64,000 bases of DNA. It comes from Endobacter medicaginis (GTDB lineage Bacteria; Pseudomonadota; Alphaproteobacteria; Acetobacterales; Acetobacteraceae). The notes beneath the pieces were generated by a model. The model was not told where the DNA came from, made no database searches, and saw only the letters and a program-made list of their open reading frames with translations. This document shows positions 35,531 through 43,982 of the stretch, piece by piece (position 1 is the first letter of the stretch; each line of letters begins with the position of its first letter). The stretch is taken from assembly GCF_014192375.1 (NCBI RefSeq), contig NZ_JACHXV010000001.1:186001-250000 (forward strand), written 5' to 3'. A program made the translations under genes and the position numbers.

Positions 35531-35851
35531 ACGCATCTCCTGGTCTGGACAGAACCTGTCTTGTGCAAAACCTGCGCACAAAACAGGCGAAATGCGCAAA
35601 AAGTGCTCATAACGCGTTGATTTATGCGAAGAACTTCGCGTTTGCGCACAGTATGGGCAACAGCCTGCGTTGCGCAACCGGCTTGACCTGGACATTGCGC
35701 ATCCGATCCGATCGTGGCCGGCTTGCGGAGCGAGGGGCCGGGGTGAGGTTTGCATGGCGAGCCGTCGATGGCAGATTGTCGGATTGGGTTGCGTCCCCGG
35801 GGCATCGTCCCGGGGCAACCCGCGGCACGTGCGGACGATGAATCAGACGAT
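35531..35851. promoter_or_regulatory. Divergent promoter region with TGCGCA repeats and a TTGTGC dyad
   Basis: TGCGCA occurs five times: 35573-35578, 35593-35598, 35643-35648, 35671-35676 and 35696-35701. TTGTGC (35561-35566) and GCACAA (35576-35581) form a dyad with a 9-base spacer just upstream of the amine oxidase start; GCGAAGAACTTCGC is a 14-base palindrome near 35626-35639, and GTTGCGCAAC is another around 35669-35678. The stretch 35550-35700 is clearly lower in GC than its neighbours. No gene is supported; this is probably the control region of the amine oxidase operon. Confidence 0.6.
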
Positions 35852-36715
35852 ATGAAGCATTGGCGGATCGAAGACATGGACTGGAGCCGGTTCGACGGCT
35901 CGAAGGTGGACCCGGCGATCCTCGCCCTGGTCAAGGCCGCCTCAGTGGTCGAGCGCAACGGGCTCGACTATGCCGTCTATCTCGGGCGGGTCTTCGTCGG
36001 CGATGCACCGTTCCGGCAGGCGGCCGACAACTGGGGCGTGGAGGAGGTCCAGCACGGTGACGCGCTCGGCCGCTGGGCGATGCTGGCCGATCCGGGCTGG
36101 GACTACTGGTCGGCGTTCGAGCGCTACCGCGCCACCTATCACATCGACAGCGACGTCGACGCCTCGCGTCGCGGCTCGCGCACCGGCGAACTGATCGCGC
36201 GCTGCATGGTCGAGACCGGCACTTCCAGCTTCTACACCGCGCTGGCGGAAGCCACCGAGGAGCCTGTGCTGCGCGCCATCTGCAAGCAGATCGCCGCCGA
36301 CGAATACCGGCACTTCAAGCTGTTCTACGATCACATGCACCGCTATCTGGCGCGCGAGAAGCTCGGCTTCTGGGCCCGGACCCGCATCGCGCTCGGCCGC
36401 GTGAACGAGACCGAGGACGATGAGCTCGCCCACGCCTACCACACCACCAACGAGGCCGAGGGCGTGGCCTACGATCACGAGCGCTGCATTGCGGCCTACA
36501 TGGCGCATGCGATGTCGTTCTACCGGCAGACCCATGTCACCCGGGCGGTGAACATGACCTTCAAGACCATCGGCTTCAAACCCCATGGCCGCATCGCCTC
36601 GCTGGCCGCGCGTCTGGCCTTCGCGGCGATGCAGCGGCGACAGCGGCGTTTCGCAGCGCGACTGGCGGCAGATTCGGCACCAGCGGCACATGGAATGAGC
36701 CTTCAGGCAGCGTAA
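35852..36715 (+). CDS. Ferritin-like diiron domain protein
   Basis: 287 residues starting MKHWRIEDMDW. The first ~200 residues form an all-helical domain with two diiron half-motifs, VEEVQHGD and ADEYRHFKLFY, each ExxH, and an additional early Glu in SVVERNGLDY. This is the pattern of ferritin-like / acyl-ACP-desaturase-like diiron proteins. The C-terminal ~90 residues are helical and basic (RRQRRFAARL). No signal peptide. Ribosome site weak; an earlier in-frame ATG at 35750 is the alternative. Divergent from the amine oxidase operon, so it might share its control, but no functional link is proven. Confidence 0.75.
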   Translation: MKHWRIEDMDWSRFDGSKVDPAILALVKAASVVERNGLDYAVYLGRVFVGDAPFRQAADNWGVEEVQHGDALGRWAMLADPGWDYWSAFERYRATYHIDSDVDASRRGSRTGELIARCMVETGTSSFYTALAEATEEPVLRAICKQIAADEYRHFKLFYDHMHRYLAREKLGFWARTRIALGRVNETEDDELAHAYHTTNEAEGVAYDHERCIAAYMAHAMSFYRQTHVTRAVNMTFKTIGFKPHGRIASLAARLAFAAMQRRQRRFAARLAADSAPAAHGMSLQAA

Positions 36716-36795
36716 AGACGATTTCTGACACCCCTGGCGGCTGCCGCTGCTGGCGCTAATGTTCGTGCAGGCCGGACGGCTGCGGCCCGCTTATT

Positions 36796-37389
36796 TCAGC
36801 GCGCTGGCGACGGGCTCGCTGTTGGGCTGCGCCCGTTTTTGTTCGGCCTCGATGGCCCGGCGCCGCGCGCCACTTCCGTCTCGCGGCTGCTGGCCGCCTG
36901 ACCCGGCGGTTCAACCGCATGTCGGGTGGCGAGGAAGCGCCGGAACGCGCCCAGCGTCGCATCCGAGACATGGTGCTCGATGCCCTCCGCATCGGTCGCC
37001 GCCACCTCGGCCGGCACGCCGACGGCGCAGAGCAGTTCGACCACCAGCAGGTGTCTGGCGCGAACGCGCCCGGCCATGGCGCGCCCCGCCTCGGTGAGTG
37101 TCACGCCACGGTGCGGTCGGCTCTCGGCCAACCCCTCGCGCCGCAGCCGGGCAACGGACTTGACCACCGAGGCATGCGAGATGCCGAGCCGGCGGGCGAT
37201 GTCGGTGATGCGCGCGCTCGTCCCGTCCTGCGGCGCCAGCTCCGCGATCAGCTCCACATAATCCTCGATCAGGATCGCCGCCTGCACCGCCCGCGCGCGT
37301 CCGAACCGCTGCGCCTGCCGGGCGGTCTCCGGATCGGTCCGGGCGGAGGGGGCGTGTGCTGTCATCGACGGGTCGCTGCCCTGAAACAT
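36796..37389 (-). CDS. mntR: Manganese-responsive DtxR-family regulator MntR
   Basis: 197 residues. The winged helix (ITDIARRLGISHASVVKSVARLRREGL, residues about 60-90) and the metal-binding dimer domain (EDYVELIAEL, then TDAEGIEHHVSDATL with its Glu-His-His ligands) match MntR of E. coli type. The protein senses Mn(II) and represses manganese uptake genes; mntH lies 1.7 kb away with a perfect palindrome upstream. After about residue 160 the tail (SSRETEVARGAGPSRPNKNGRS) is low-complexity and longer than usual. Starts at 37389 or 37365 are both possible. Same strand as the glycan protein gene, 65 bases after it. Confidence 0.88.
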   Translation of the reverse strand: MFQGSDPSMTAHAPSARTDPETARQAQRFGRARAVQAAILIEDYVELIAELAPQDGTSARITDIARRLGISHASVVKSVARLRREGLAESRPHRGVTLTEAGRAMAGRVRARHLLVVELLCAVGVPAEVAATDAEGIEHHVSDATLGAFRRFLATRHAVEPPGQAASSRETEVARGAGPSRPNKNGRSPTASPSPAR

Positions 37390-37454
37390 TGGCCCCCGAG
37401 TCCTTGGGCCTCGGCGACGCCGAAGACAAGGGCCGACACGAGGCCGGGGTGACT

Positions 37455-38981
37455 TCAGGCCAGGGTGATGTGCGCCAGCCCCACCCCCAGCGTGCGGGGG
37501 TCGGCGCTGCCCGGGGCCGGCGCGGTGCGGTGGCCGGCGAGCACGCGCAGGTCCAGCAACGTGCCGCCGATTAGCATGTCGTCCGACACCGTGAGTCCCA
37601 GCCGTGTCGAGCCGCCCGGCGGCAGTCGGCAGCTCGCATGCGCCGAGCCGGCGCACAGGCTCACCTCGACCGGTGCGGCGGCATGGGCGGGCGCGTGCAC
37701 CTCCATCCCCAGCCAGCGGCCGACGCCGTCATGGACGCGCAGCAGCAGGTCCGCGACCGGATCGCGCGTCCACAGCAGAGCAGTGTCGGGCTCCCACCAG
37801 CCGGCCGGGCGGCTGGCCGGCGGCAGGACGATCCGCGCCTCGGGCCGGTGTGCGGCATCGATCCGGCTGCCCGGCGACAGTTGCGCCGGCAGGCCCTGCT
37901 CCTCGAGACCCCAGTCCAGGCCCAGACCCTCGCGCAGGCCGGGAGCGGCCAGGGTGGCGCGCCCGGTGCCGGCGCGGTCCGGCGCGGCGGAGGACAGATC
38001 GCCTGAACGTGCCAGTGCGCCCAGCAGGCCGGCCAGATCGTCGAGCCCGAGCACGACCGGCTCCAGCCCCAGCGCCGCGCGGCAGCGGCTGCGGTCGTTG
38101 TGCAGCAGCCCGTGCGCCTGCCGGCCGAACAGCCTGGCCTCCGCCAGCACGGAGGAGGACAGCGCCACCACATCGCCGACCGGCGGTGCGCAGAGCAGGT
38201 CGTAGGTCGGCAGCCGGGTCAGCCGGGCATGGCCGATCGCGGCGCAGACCGCGCGCAGCGGGGCGATGTCGGTCTCGTAGGGGTGCGGGCGGACCAGCAG
38301 CCAGTCGAATCCGCGGGCGATCTCCGCCAGCGTCTCGATGTGCTCGTCGATGCGGGTCAGCCGGCCTCCGGCGATGGTGGCCGCGTCGATGGCCATCTGA
38401 CCGACCAGCAGGCCGACCCGTCCCTGCGTCATCAGCGGCAGCCCGTGCCGTGCGCGCCGCGCGGCGGCGAACAGGGCGGCGGCGCGCTCGAGTTCATCCT
38501 CGCCGATCGCCCGCGCGGTGGCGGCGCGATGCAGGGCCGGCAGGGTGGTGTGCATCTCCACCGGCAGCGTGGGCAGGAAGCGGCAGGCCGACGGCGCGAT
38601 GCAGACCGCCGGAATGCCGCGCCGCGTCGCCCAGCCCATCAGCCAGGGCGGCAGCTCGAAACCGACCAGCAGATCCGCCGCGGCGCCCCCGGCGCCCGGG
38701 GCGAGGAACTGCGCGTCGAGCGCGTCATCGAGGCCTGCCGTGTCGATGTCGCCCGACAGCGCGGCCCAGCCCTGCGGCGAGCGGTCGAGACCGAGGGCGG
38801 CGGCGATGGCGCCCGCATCGAAGCGCCCGCCGGCGGCGCGTGGTGCCACCAACTCCACCGCCCAGCCGGCGCGCTCGAACGTCGTGCGCAGCAGACCGTC
38901 CAGCCACTGGTAGAGGAACGGGTTGGCGGTCATCCCGAAGGTCGGATCGCGGCAGGGATCCTGGGTGAGCAGCAGGCGCAT
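37455..38981 (-). CDS. Capsule-polysaccharide-type glycan protein (PF05159-like)
   Basis: 508 residues from the ATG at 38981 (MRLLLTQDPC). The centre (about residues 180-310) resembles the capsule polysaccharide synthesis/export family (KpsS/KpsC, Kdo transferases): GRVGLLVGQMAIDAATI, LLVRPHPYE and VVALSSSVLAEARLFGR, a GT-B-like donor domain. The C-terminal ~150 residues look like a beta-rich carbohydrate-binding extension (GWWEPDTALLWTRDPVADLLLRV). No membrane helix. I infer a glycosyltransferase of a surface polysaccharide. It stands between mntR and mntH with no other glycan genes nearby. Confidence 0.6.
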   Translation of the reverse strand: MRLLLTQDPCRDPTFGMTANPFLYQWLDGLLRTTFERAGWAVELVAPRAAGGRFDAGAIAAALGLDRSPQGWAALSGDIDTAGLDDALDAQFLAPGAGGAAADLLVGFELPPWLMGWATRRGIPAVCIAPSACRFLPTLPVEMHTTLPALHRAATARAIGEDELERAAALFAAARRARHGLPLMTQGRVGLLVGQMAIDAATIAGGRLTRIDEHIETLAEIARGFDWLLVRPHPYETDIAPLRAVCAAIGHARLTRLPTYDLLCAPPVGDVVALSSSVLAEARLFGRQAHGLLHNDRSRCRAALGLEPVVLGLDDLAGLLGALARSGDLSSAAPDRAGTGRATLAAPGLREGLGLDWGLEEQGLPAQLSPGSRIDAAHRPEARIVLPPASRPAGWWEPDTALLWTRDPVADLLLRVHDGVGRWLGMEVHAPAHAAAPVEVSLCAGSAHASCRLPPGGSTRLGLTVSDDMLIGGTLLDLRVLAGHRTAPAPGSADPRTLGVGLAHITLA

Positions 38982-39098
38982 GGCGTGCTGATGCGGCGCC
39001 GCCGCGCCGAATGCCAGCTTTCTTACCATCCGATGACGATTTCTTACCCGCCGCAGGCTTTCGTCACGTGCCGCAGCCGTTGCTCACTTGACGCAATC

Positions 39099-39112
39099 GT
39101 AACCATGGTTAC
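39099..39112. promoter_or_regulatory. Perfect 14-bp palindrome upstream of mntH
   Basis: GTAACCATGGTTAC reads the same on both strands and ends 24 bases before the mntH ATG. Together with the nearby mntR gene it is a good candidate for the manganese operator. It contains an NcoI-type CCATGG core, so chance remains possible. Confidence 0.6.
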
Positions 39113-39136
39113 ATCTTTACGCATGGGCAGTCGCCG

Positions 39137-40474
39137 ATGCGCAGACCGGTGCGGATGAACACGCCGACGGAGATCGTCCGGCGGGAGTCCGCGAACCTGT
39201 CCGAGCGCACCGACGCGGCGATGCGTGACATGCTCGACGGGCGTCGGCGCGGCGTGCTGGGTTGGCTGGCCTTTGCCGGTCCGGCGGTCATCGCCTCGGT
39301 CGCCTATGTCGATCCGGGCAATTTCGTCACCAACCTCCAGGCCGGCGCCGGCTATGGCGACCGTCTGCTGTGGGTGGTGGTGATCGCCAATGTGGTGGCG
39401 ATGCTGTTCCAGGCGCTGTCGGCGCGGCTGGGTATCGTGACCGGGCGCAATCTCGCCGAACTCAGTCGGGCGCGGTTCGGCAGGCCGATCGCGATCGCGA
39501 TGTGGATCGCGGCCGAGATCGGTGCGATCGCCACCGATCTCGCGGAATTCGTCGGCGGGGCGATCGGGCTGTCGCTGCTCGCCGGCATCGGGCTGCTGGC
39601 CGGCATGGGGATCGTCGCGGTGCTGTCGATCGCGCTTCTGGCCCTGCGCCGGCGGGGATTTCGACCCTTCGAGCTGGTGATCGGCGTGCTGGTCGGCCTG
39701 ATCGGGCTCAGCTACGTGGTGCAGCTCGGACTGATTCGGGTGGACTGGCCGCGGGCGATCCACGGCGCGCTGGTGCCCGGGCTGCCCGACCGTGCCGCAC
39801 TGGCGCTGGCGATCGGCATGATCGGCGCCACCGTGATGCCGCATGCGATCTATCTGCATTCGGGCCTGACCCAGTCGCGGCTCCGGCCGCGCGAGGCCGC
39901 CGAATGCCGCCGCCTGATCCGCATCTCCAACGCCGAGGTGGTGATCGCCCTCGGCCTGACCGGCCTGGTCAACATGGCGATGGTGCTCGCCGCGGGGGCG
40001 TTTCATCCCGATCATCCGCAGATCGCCGATCTCTCCGAAGCGTACCGGAGCCTCACCCCGCTGCTGGGCGGGCTGGCGGCGGCCGCCTTCCTGACCGCCC
40101 TGCTCGCCTCGGGCCTGTCGAGCACGGTGGTCGGCACGCTGGCGGGAGACATGGTGATGGCGGGCTTCACCGGTCGGCGGTTGAAGCTGTGGGTGCGTCG
40201 GGTGGTGACGATGGCACCGGCTTTCCTGATCATCGCGTCCGGGGTCGATGCCACCCGGGCGCTGGTGGTCAGCCAGATCGTGCTGAGCTTCGTGCTGCCG
40301 GTGCCGATGATCGCGCTGCTGGTGATCAGCGCCGACCGCACCCTGCTCGGCGGCTTCGCGCTGAGCGCGCGCGCGCTCTGGCTGCCGGCGATGGCGGTGG
40401 CGGTGATCACCCTGCTCAACCTGATCCTGGTGGTGGGAGGCATCGCCGACCTCGCGCACCTGTCGCGGGTCTGA
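39137..40474 (+). CDS. mntH: Proton-coupled manganese transporter (Nramp family)
   Basis: 445 residues with about 11 membrane helices. Nramp carriers import Mn(II), sometimes Fe(II), with protons. The metal-site motif DPGN is in ASVAYVDPGNFVTN (helix 1) and MPHAIYLHS supplies the helix 6 residues. AIDLAEFVGGA-type helix 3 reads AIATDLAEFVGGAIG. The N-terminus is basic and may start at 39137 or 39155 (MNTPTEIV); neither has a strong ribosome site. Divergent from the glycan gene, with the palindrome 39099-39112 between; mntR is nearby, which supports Mn control. Confidence 0.95.
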   Translation: MRRPVRMNTPTEIVRRESANLSERTDAAMRDMLDGRRRGVLGWLAFAGPAVIASVAYVDPGNFVTNLQAGAGYGDRLLWVVVIANVVAMLFQALSARLGIVTGRNLAELSRARFGRPIAIAMWIAAEIGAIATDLAEFVGGAIGLSLLAGIGLLAGMGIVAVLSIALLALRRRGFRPFELVIGVLVGLIGLSYVVQLGLIRVDWPRAIHGALVPGLPDRAALALAIGMIGATVMPHAIYLHSGLTQSRLRPREAAECRRLIRISNAEVVIALGLTGLVNMAMVLAAGAFHPDHPQIADLSEAYRSLTPLLGGLAAAAFLTALLASGLSSTVVGTLAGDMVMAGFTGRRLKLWVRRVVTMAPAFLIIASGVDATRALVVSQIVLSFVLPVPMIALLVISADRTLLGGFALSARALWLPAMAVAVITLLNLILVVGGIADLAHLSRV

Positions 40475-40604
40475 TCGTTGCACTCTTACAACACCCCGTG
40501 CTTTACATTTCGACACCATGAATTTTGACTGACCGTATCGTTACGTTACCTTTACCTTGCCGTCCGCGGATGGGGCATGTCCGCCGGATGGGAGTTGGAT
40601 AACG

Positions 40605-43600
40605 ATGCCGGAGTCGGTCAAGACATTCTCTTTCAGTCACTTGCGGGGGAGTGCCGTTCGTGTCGCATGGCTCGGCGGGGTCTGTGCCGCCGCATTTGCC
40701 ATGCCCGCTTCCCATGCCCAGTCACGTCTGGACGGCACCCAATCCGCCGTACATGCGAAACACAAGGTTACGCCCAAGCATTCTGTCAGAAAGAGGGTCG
40801 GTCGTTCGACTCCGGTCAAGGCAGCCAACCCGGCTGGCGCGCCCGTCGCCGGGGCGGCGACACCTGTCACGGTCGCCTCACCCGCGGCTGCGGCCGCAAC
40901 GGGCGCATTCGCCGTAGGCGATACCGATACCGGCCGCTCCGAACAGATCGTGGTGACCGGCGCGCGCCTGTCACATTCGCGCCTGACCGACGTGATGGCC
41001 GGCCAGACCGTCACCGCCGAACAGATCAAGGCACGCGGCTACACCAATCTCGGCCTCGCGCTGCTGCGTGAGAATCCGGCGTTCGCCCCATCGGGCAACA
41101 GCCAAATCGGCAGCCAGGGCAGCTTCGGTGCCGGTCAGACCTTCGGCAACCTGCTCAATCTCGGCGATCAGCGGACGCTGACGCTGATCGACGGCATGCG
41201 CATGGTGGGTGCGACCACGCCGTCGATCTTCGCCACCGCGACTGGCTCGCAGGTCGATGTCGGCACCATCCCGGTCTCGCTGGTCAAGCAGGTGGACACC
41301 AAGATCGGCGGCGCGGGGGCGGCCTATGGCGCCGATGCGGTCGCCGGCGTGGTGAACTACATCCTCGACGACAAGTTCGAAGGCCTCGACTTCAACGCGC
41401 AGGGGCAGTTCACCCAGAAGCTCGATGCGCCGCAGGAGCAGATCTATCTCAAATACGGCCGCAGCTTCGACCACGAGAAGGGGCATGTCGTCTTCGACAT
41501 CGAATACCGCAACGCCGGTGGGATGACCTATCGCGACCGCAACGACATTCTCGGCGCTGACGCGGAAGCCTATCGCCAGCCGCTGGCCGGCTCGGGCTCG
41601 CCCTATTCCTATGTGTTCACCTCGCGCCAGCGCTTCGCGCAGACCTCCGTCAACGGCATTCCGCTGGTCTACGGAACCCGCAACCCGACCTCGGGCGGCA
41701 AGATCTCCGGCGGTATCGCCTCGGCCACCGGCTCGGCGTTTCCCCTCGAATTCAGCGACAACGGCACCGCGCTGATCCCGCTGACCTATGAGGCGCGCAC
41801 CGGCAGCAACAACTATGTCGTCGGCGGCAACGGCATCTCGCTGCGCAACTACCAGCAGCTCTTCACGCCGTCGGATTCGCTCAATCTCACCACGCTGGGC
41901 ACCTACGACATCACCCCGCGAATCCATGCGAGCTGGCAGGGCTGGTATCAGCGCGGCAGCGCGGAAAGCACCACCGCCCAGGGCTACTGGTCGACCTCGC
42001 AGTTCGACGAGCCGCTGACGCTGGCCAATTTCGAAAATGACGGTGCGGTGAACGGTCCGTTCGCGCTGAGCACGTCGAACCCGTATCTCACCGGCGCCGA
42101 GCGCACCACCATCATCAACGCGCTGAAGGCGGCGGGCCGCGATCCCTCGACCTTCTACATGACGCGCCTCAACCAGGACCTCGATGCCGGTGCCTTCAAG
42201 ACGCTCAACCAGATGTTCCGCTTCCAGGGCGGACTGAACGGCGACTTCGACGCGCTGCACCGCAACTTCCAGTGGAAGGTCGTCGGCCAGTACAGCAAGT
42301 ATCTCAACGACACCTCCGAGAAGATGGTCGATACCCGCAACCTCATCAACGCGCTCGACGCGGTGGTGCTGGCGGATGGGACGATCGGCTGCCGCCCGGG
42401 CGTGATCAACTCGACGGCGGTGACCGAAAGTTCCACATGTGCGCCGCTCGACCCGTTCGGCTTCGATCAGATGACGCCGGCGGCGAAGCAATACGTCACC
42501 GCCGACGCGGTCTCGAAAACCCGCAACGACCTGCGCGACATCCAGGCCGAGCTGTCGTCGTCGCTGTTTCATCTTCCCGCCGGCGACGTGCGCTGGGATC
42601 TCGGCTACGAGCATCGTCGCGAAAGCTACGATTTCGATCCGGGCGCCTTCATGCGCGGCGAACTCCAGCCCGATGGCAGCTACAGCCGCTATGGCAACTT
42701 CATCCCGATCTCCGGCGTCAACGGCGCCTACCAGACGCATGAGGCGTTCGGCGAACTGGACCTGCCGATCGTTTCGCCGAAAATGCACATCCCGGCGATC
42801 TACAGCCTGTCCGCGCAGGCCAACGGTCGCTTCACCCACAACAGCGCGAGCGGCAATTACTGGACCTACCTGTTCGGCGGTGCGTGGTGGCCGACACAGG
42901 ATTTCGGCTTCTCCGGCAACTATGCGAAATCGGTGCGCAATCCGTCGGTCAACGAGCTGTATTCGCCGCTGGGTTCGTCGTACGAGTCGGCCAACGATCC
43001 CTGCTCGCAGGAATTCCTCAATTCGGGCCCGAATCCGGCCACCCGCCGTGCCAACTGCGCCAAGGCCGGCATCCCGACCAATTTCGAGTCCGATATCGTC
43101 AGCTACACCATTCTCGGTGCGACCGGCGGCAACACCAGACTCAAGAACGAGAGCTCGAAGAGCTATACCGGCTCGCTGCATCTCGCGCCGCGCTTCCTGT
43201 CCAGCTTCCGGATGGATGCGTCGTTCAACGACGTGAAGATCAACGACGAGATCCAGTCGCTGACCGTCGAGGACGAGATGTCGGCGTGCTATGACTCGCC
43301 CAGCTATCCGAACGCCTACTGCTCGACCTTCGTGCGCGATCCGTCGACGCACCAGATCACCTATTTCGAGGATGGCTACACCAACATCGCCCAGCAGCAT
43401 CTCCAGGCGCTGACCGCCAGCGTCTCCTACGCCCTGCCGCTGCGTCGTGTCGGCCTGCCGAACAATGCCGGCGACCTGCTGCTCAACGTGAACTACATCC
43501 ACTACCTCAAGAACCAGCAGACCCTGCTCGGTGTCACCTATCAGGAGGGCGGCAGCACCGCCACGCCGAACGACAGCTTCGTCGCCAACCTCAACTACGT

Positions 43601-43880
43601 CCGGGGACCGTTCTTCGCGCAGTGGCAGACGATCTGGTACGGCCCGTCGGTCTATGAGCTCAACGTTGCCGACAACATCTACCAGGGCAACAACCGCAGC
43701 GCGTTCGCCTACTTCAACACCACGCTCGGCTACAAGATCACGAAGAACTTCGACGTGAACTTCAACATGAACAACGTCACCGACGCACTGCCCAAGCATG
43801 CGGGTACCGTCAGCCTCACCCGCTATTACGAGGCGCTGCTCGGACGTTCGTTCCTGATCAGCATCGGGGCGCATTTCTGA
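40605..43880 (+). CDS. TonB-dependent outer membrane receptor
   Basis: 1,091 residues. A signal peptide (WLGGVCAAAFAMPASHAQ) is followed by a ~75-residue basic/Ala-rich spacer, a TonB box-like EQIVVTGARL, a plug domain (to about residue 270, with LTLIDGMRMVGA and GGAGAAYGADAVAGVVNYIL) and a 22-stranded barrel ending RSFLISIGAHF. This plug style (oar-like/CirA family with NLLNLG, RTLTLIDG) is common in alphaproteobacteria for carbohydrates, siderophores or peptides. The ligand is unknown; it follows mntH by 130 bases in the same direction. A strong terminator follows at 43911-43951. Confidence 0.93.
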   Translation: MPESVKTFSFSHLRGSAVRVAWLGGVCAAAFAMPASHAQSRLDGTQSAVHAKHKVTPKHSVRKRVGRSTPVKAANPAGAPVAGAATPVTVASPAAAAATGAFAVGDTDTGRSEQIVVTGARLSHSRLTDVMAGQTVTAEQIKARGYTNLGLALLRENPAFAPSGNSQIGSQGSFGAGQTFGNLLNLGDQRTLTLIDGMRMVGATTPSIFATATGSQVDVGTIPVSLVKQVDTKIGGAGAAYGADAVAGVVNYILDDKFEGLDFNAQGQFTQKLDAPQEQIYLKYGRSFDHEKGHVVFDIEYRNAGGMTYRDRNDILGADAEAYRQPLAGSGSPYSYVFTSRQRFAQTSVNGIPLVYGTRNPTSGGKISGGIASATGSAFPLEFSDNGTALIPLTYEARTGSNNYVVGGNGISLRNYQQLFTPSDSLNLTTLGTYDITPRIHASWQGWYQRGSAESTTAQGYWSTSQFDEPLTLANFENDGAVNGPFALSTSNPYLTGAERTTIINALKAAGRDPSTFYMTRLNQDLDAGAFKTLNQMFRFQGGLNGDFDALHRNFQWKVVGQYSKYLNDTSEKMVDTRNLINALDAVVLADGTIGCRPGVINSTAVTESSTCAPLDPFGFDQMTPAAKQYVTADAVSKTRNDLRDIQAELSSSLFHLPAGDVRWDLGYEHRRESYDFDPGAFMRGELQPDGSYSRYGNFIPISGVNGAYQTHEAFGELDLPIVSPKMHIPAIYSLSAQANGRFTHNSASGNYWTYLFGGAWWPTQDFGFSGNYAKSVRNPSVNELYSPLGSSYESANDPCSQEFLNSGPNPATRRANCAKAGIPTNFESDIVSYTILGATGGNTRLKNESSKSYTGSLHLAPRFLSSFRMDASFNDVKINDEIQSLTVEDEMSACYDSPSYPNAYCSTFVRDPSTHQITYFEDGYTNIAQQHLQALTASVSYALPLRRVGLPNNAGDLLLNVNYIHYLKNQQTLLGVTYQEGGSTATPNDSFVANLNYVRGPFFAQWQTIWYGPSVYELNVADNIYQGNNRSAFAYFNTTLGYKITKNFDVNFNMNNVTDALPKHAGTVSLTRYYEALLGRSFLISIGAHF

Positions 43881-43910
43881 TCGTCTGATCGATCCTCACG
43901 CCGCGGCCGT

Positions 43911-43951
43911 CGCGCCGGGTTGCCTTCGGGGCGGCCCGGCGCGATGCTTTT
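43911..43951 (+). terminator. Rho-independent terminator of the TonB receptor gene
   Basis: CGCGCCGGG (43911-43919) pairs with CCCGGCGCG (43935-43943); the inner GCC/GGC extends the stem around a TTCG-type loop. ATGCTTTT follows. It lies 31 bases past the receptor stop. Confidence 0.85.
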
Positions 43952-43982
43952 GCGGGCGGGATCGGTCCTTGGGAGACGTGGC

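Noticed and set aside
40971-43874. Minus-strand open frame of about 967 codons
   Set aside because: Antisense of the TonB receptor gene; no signal, domain or ribosome site was seen.
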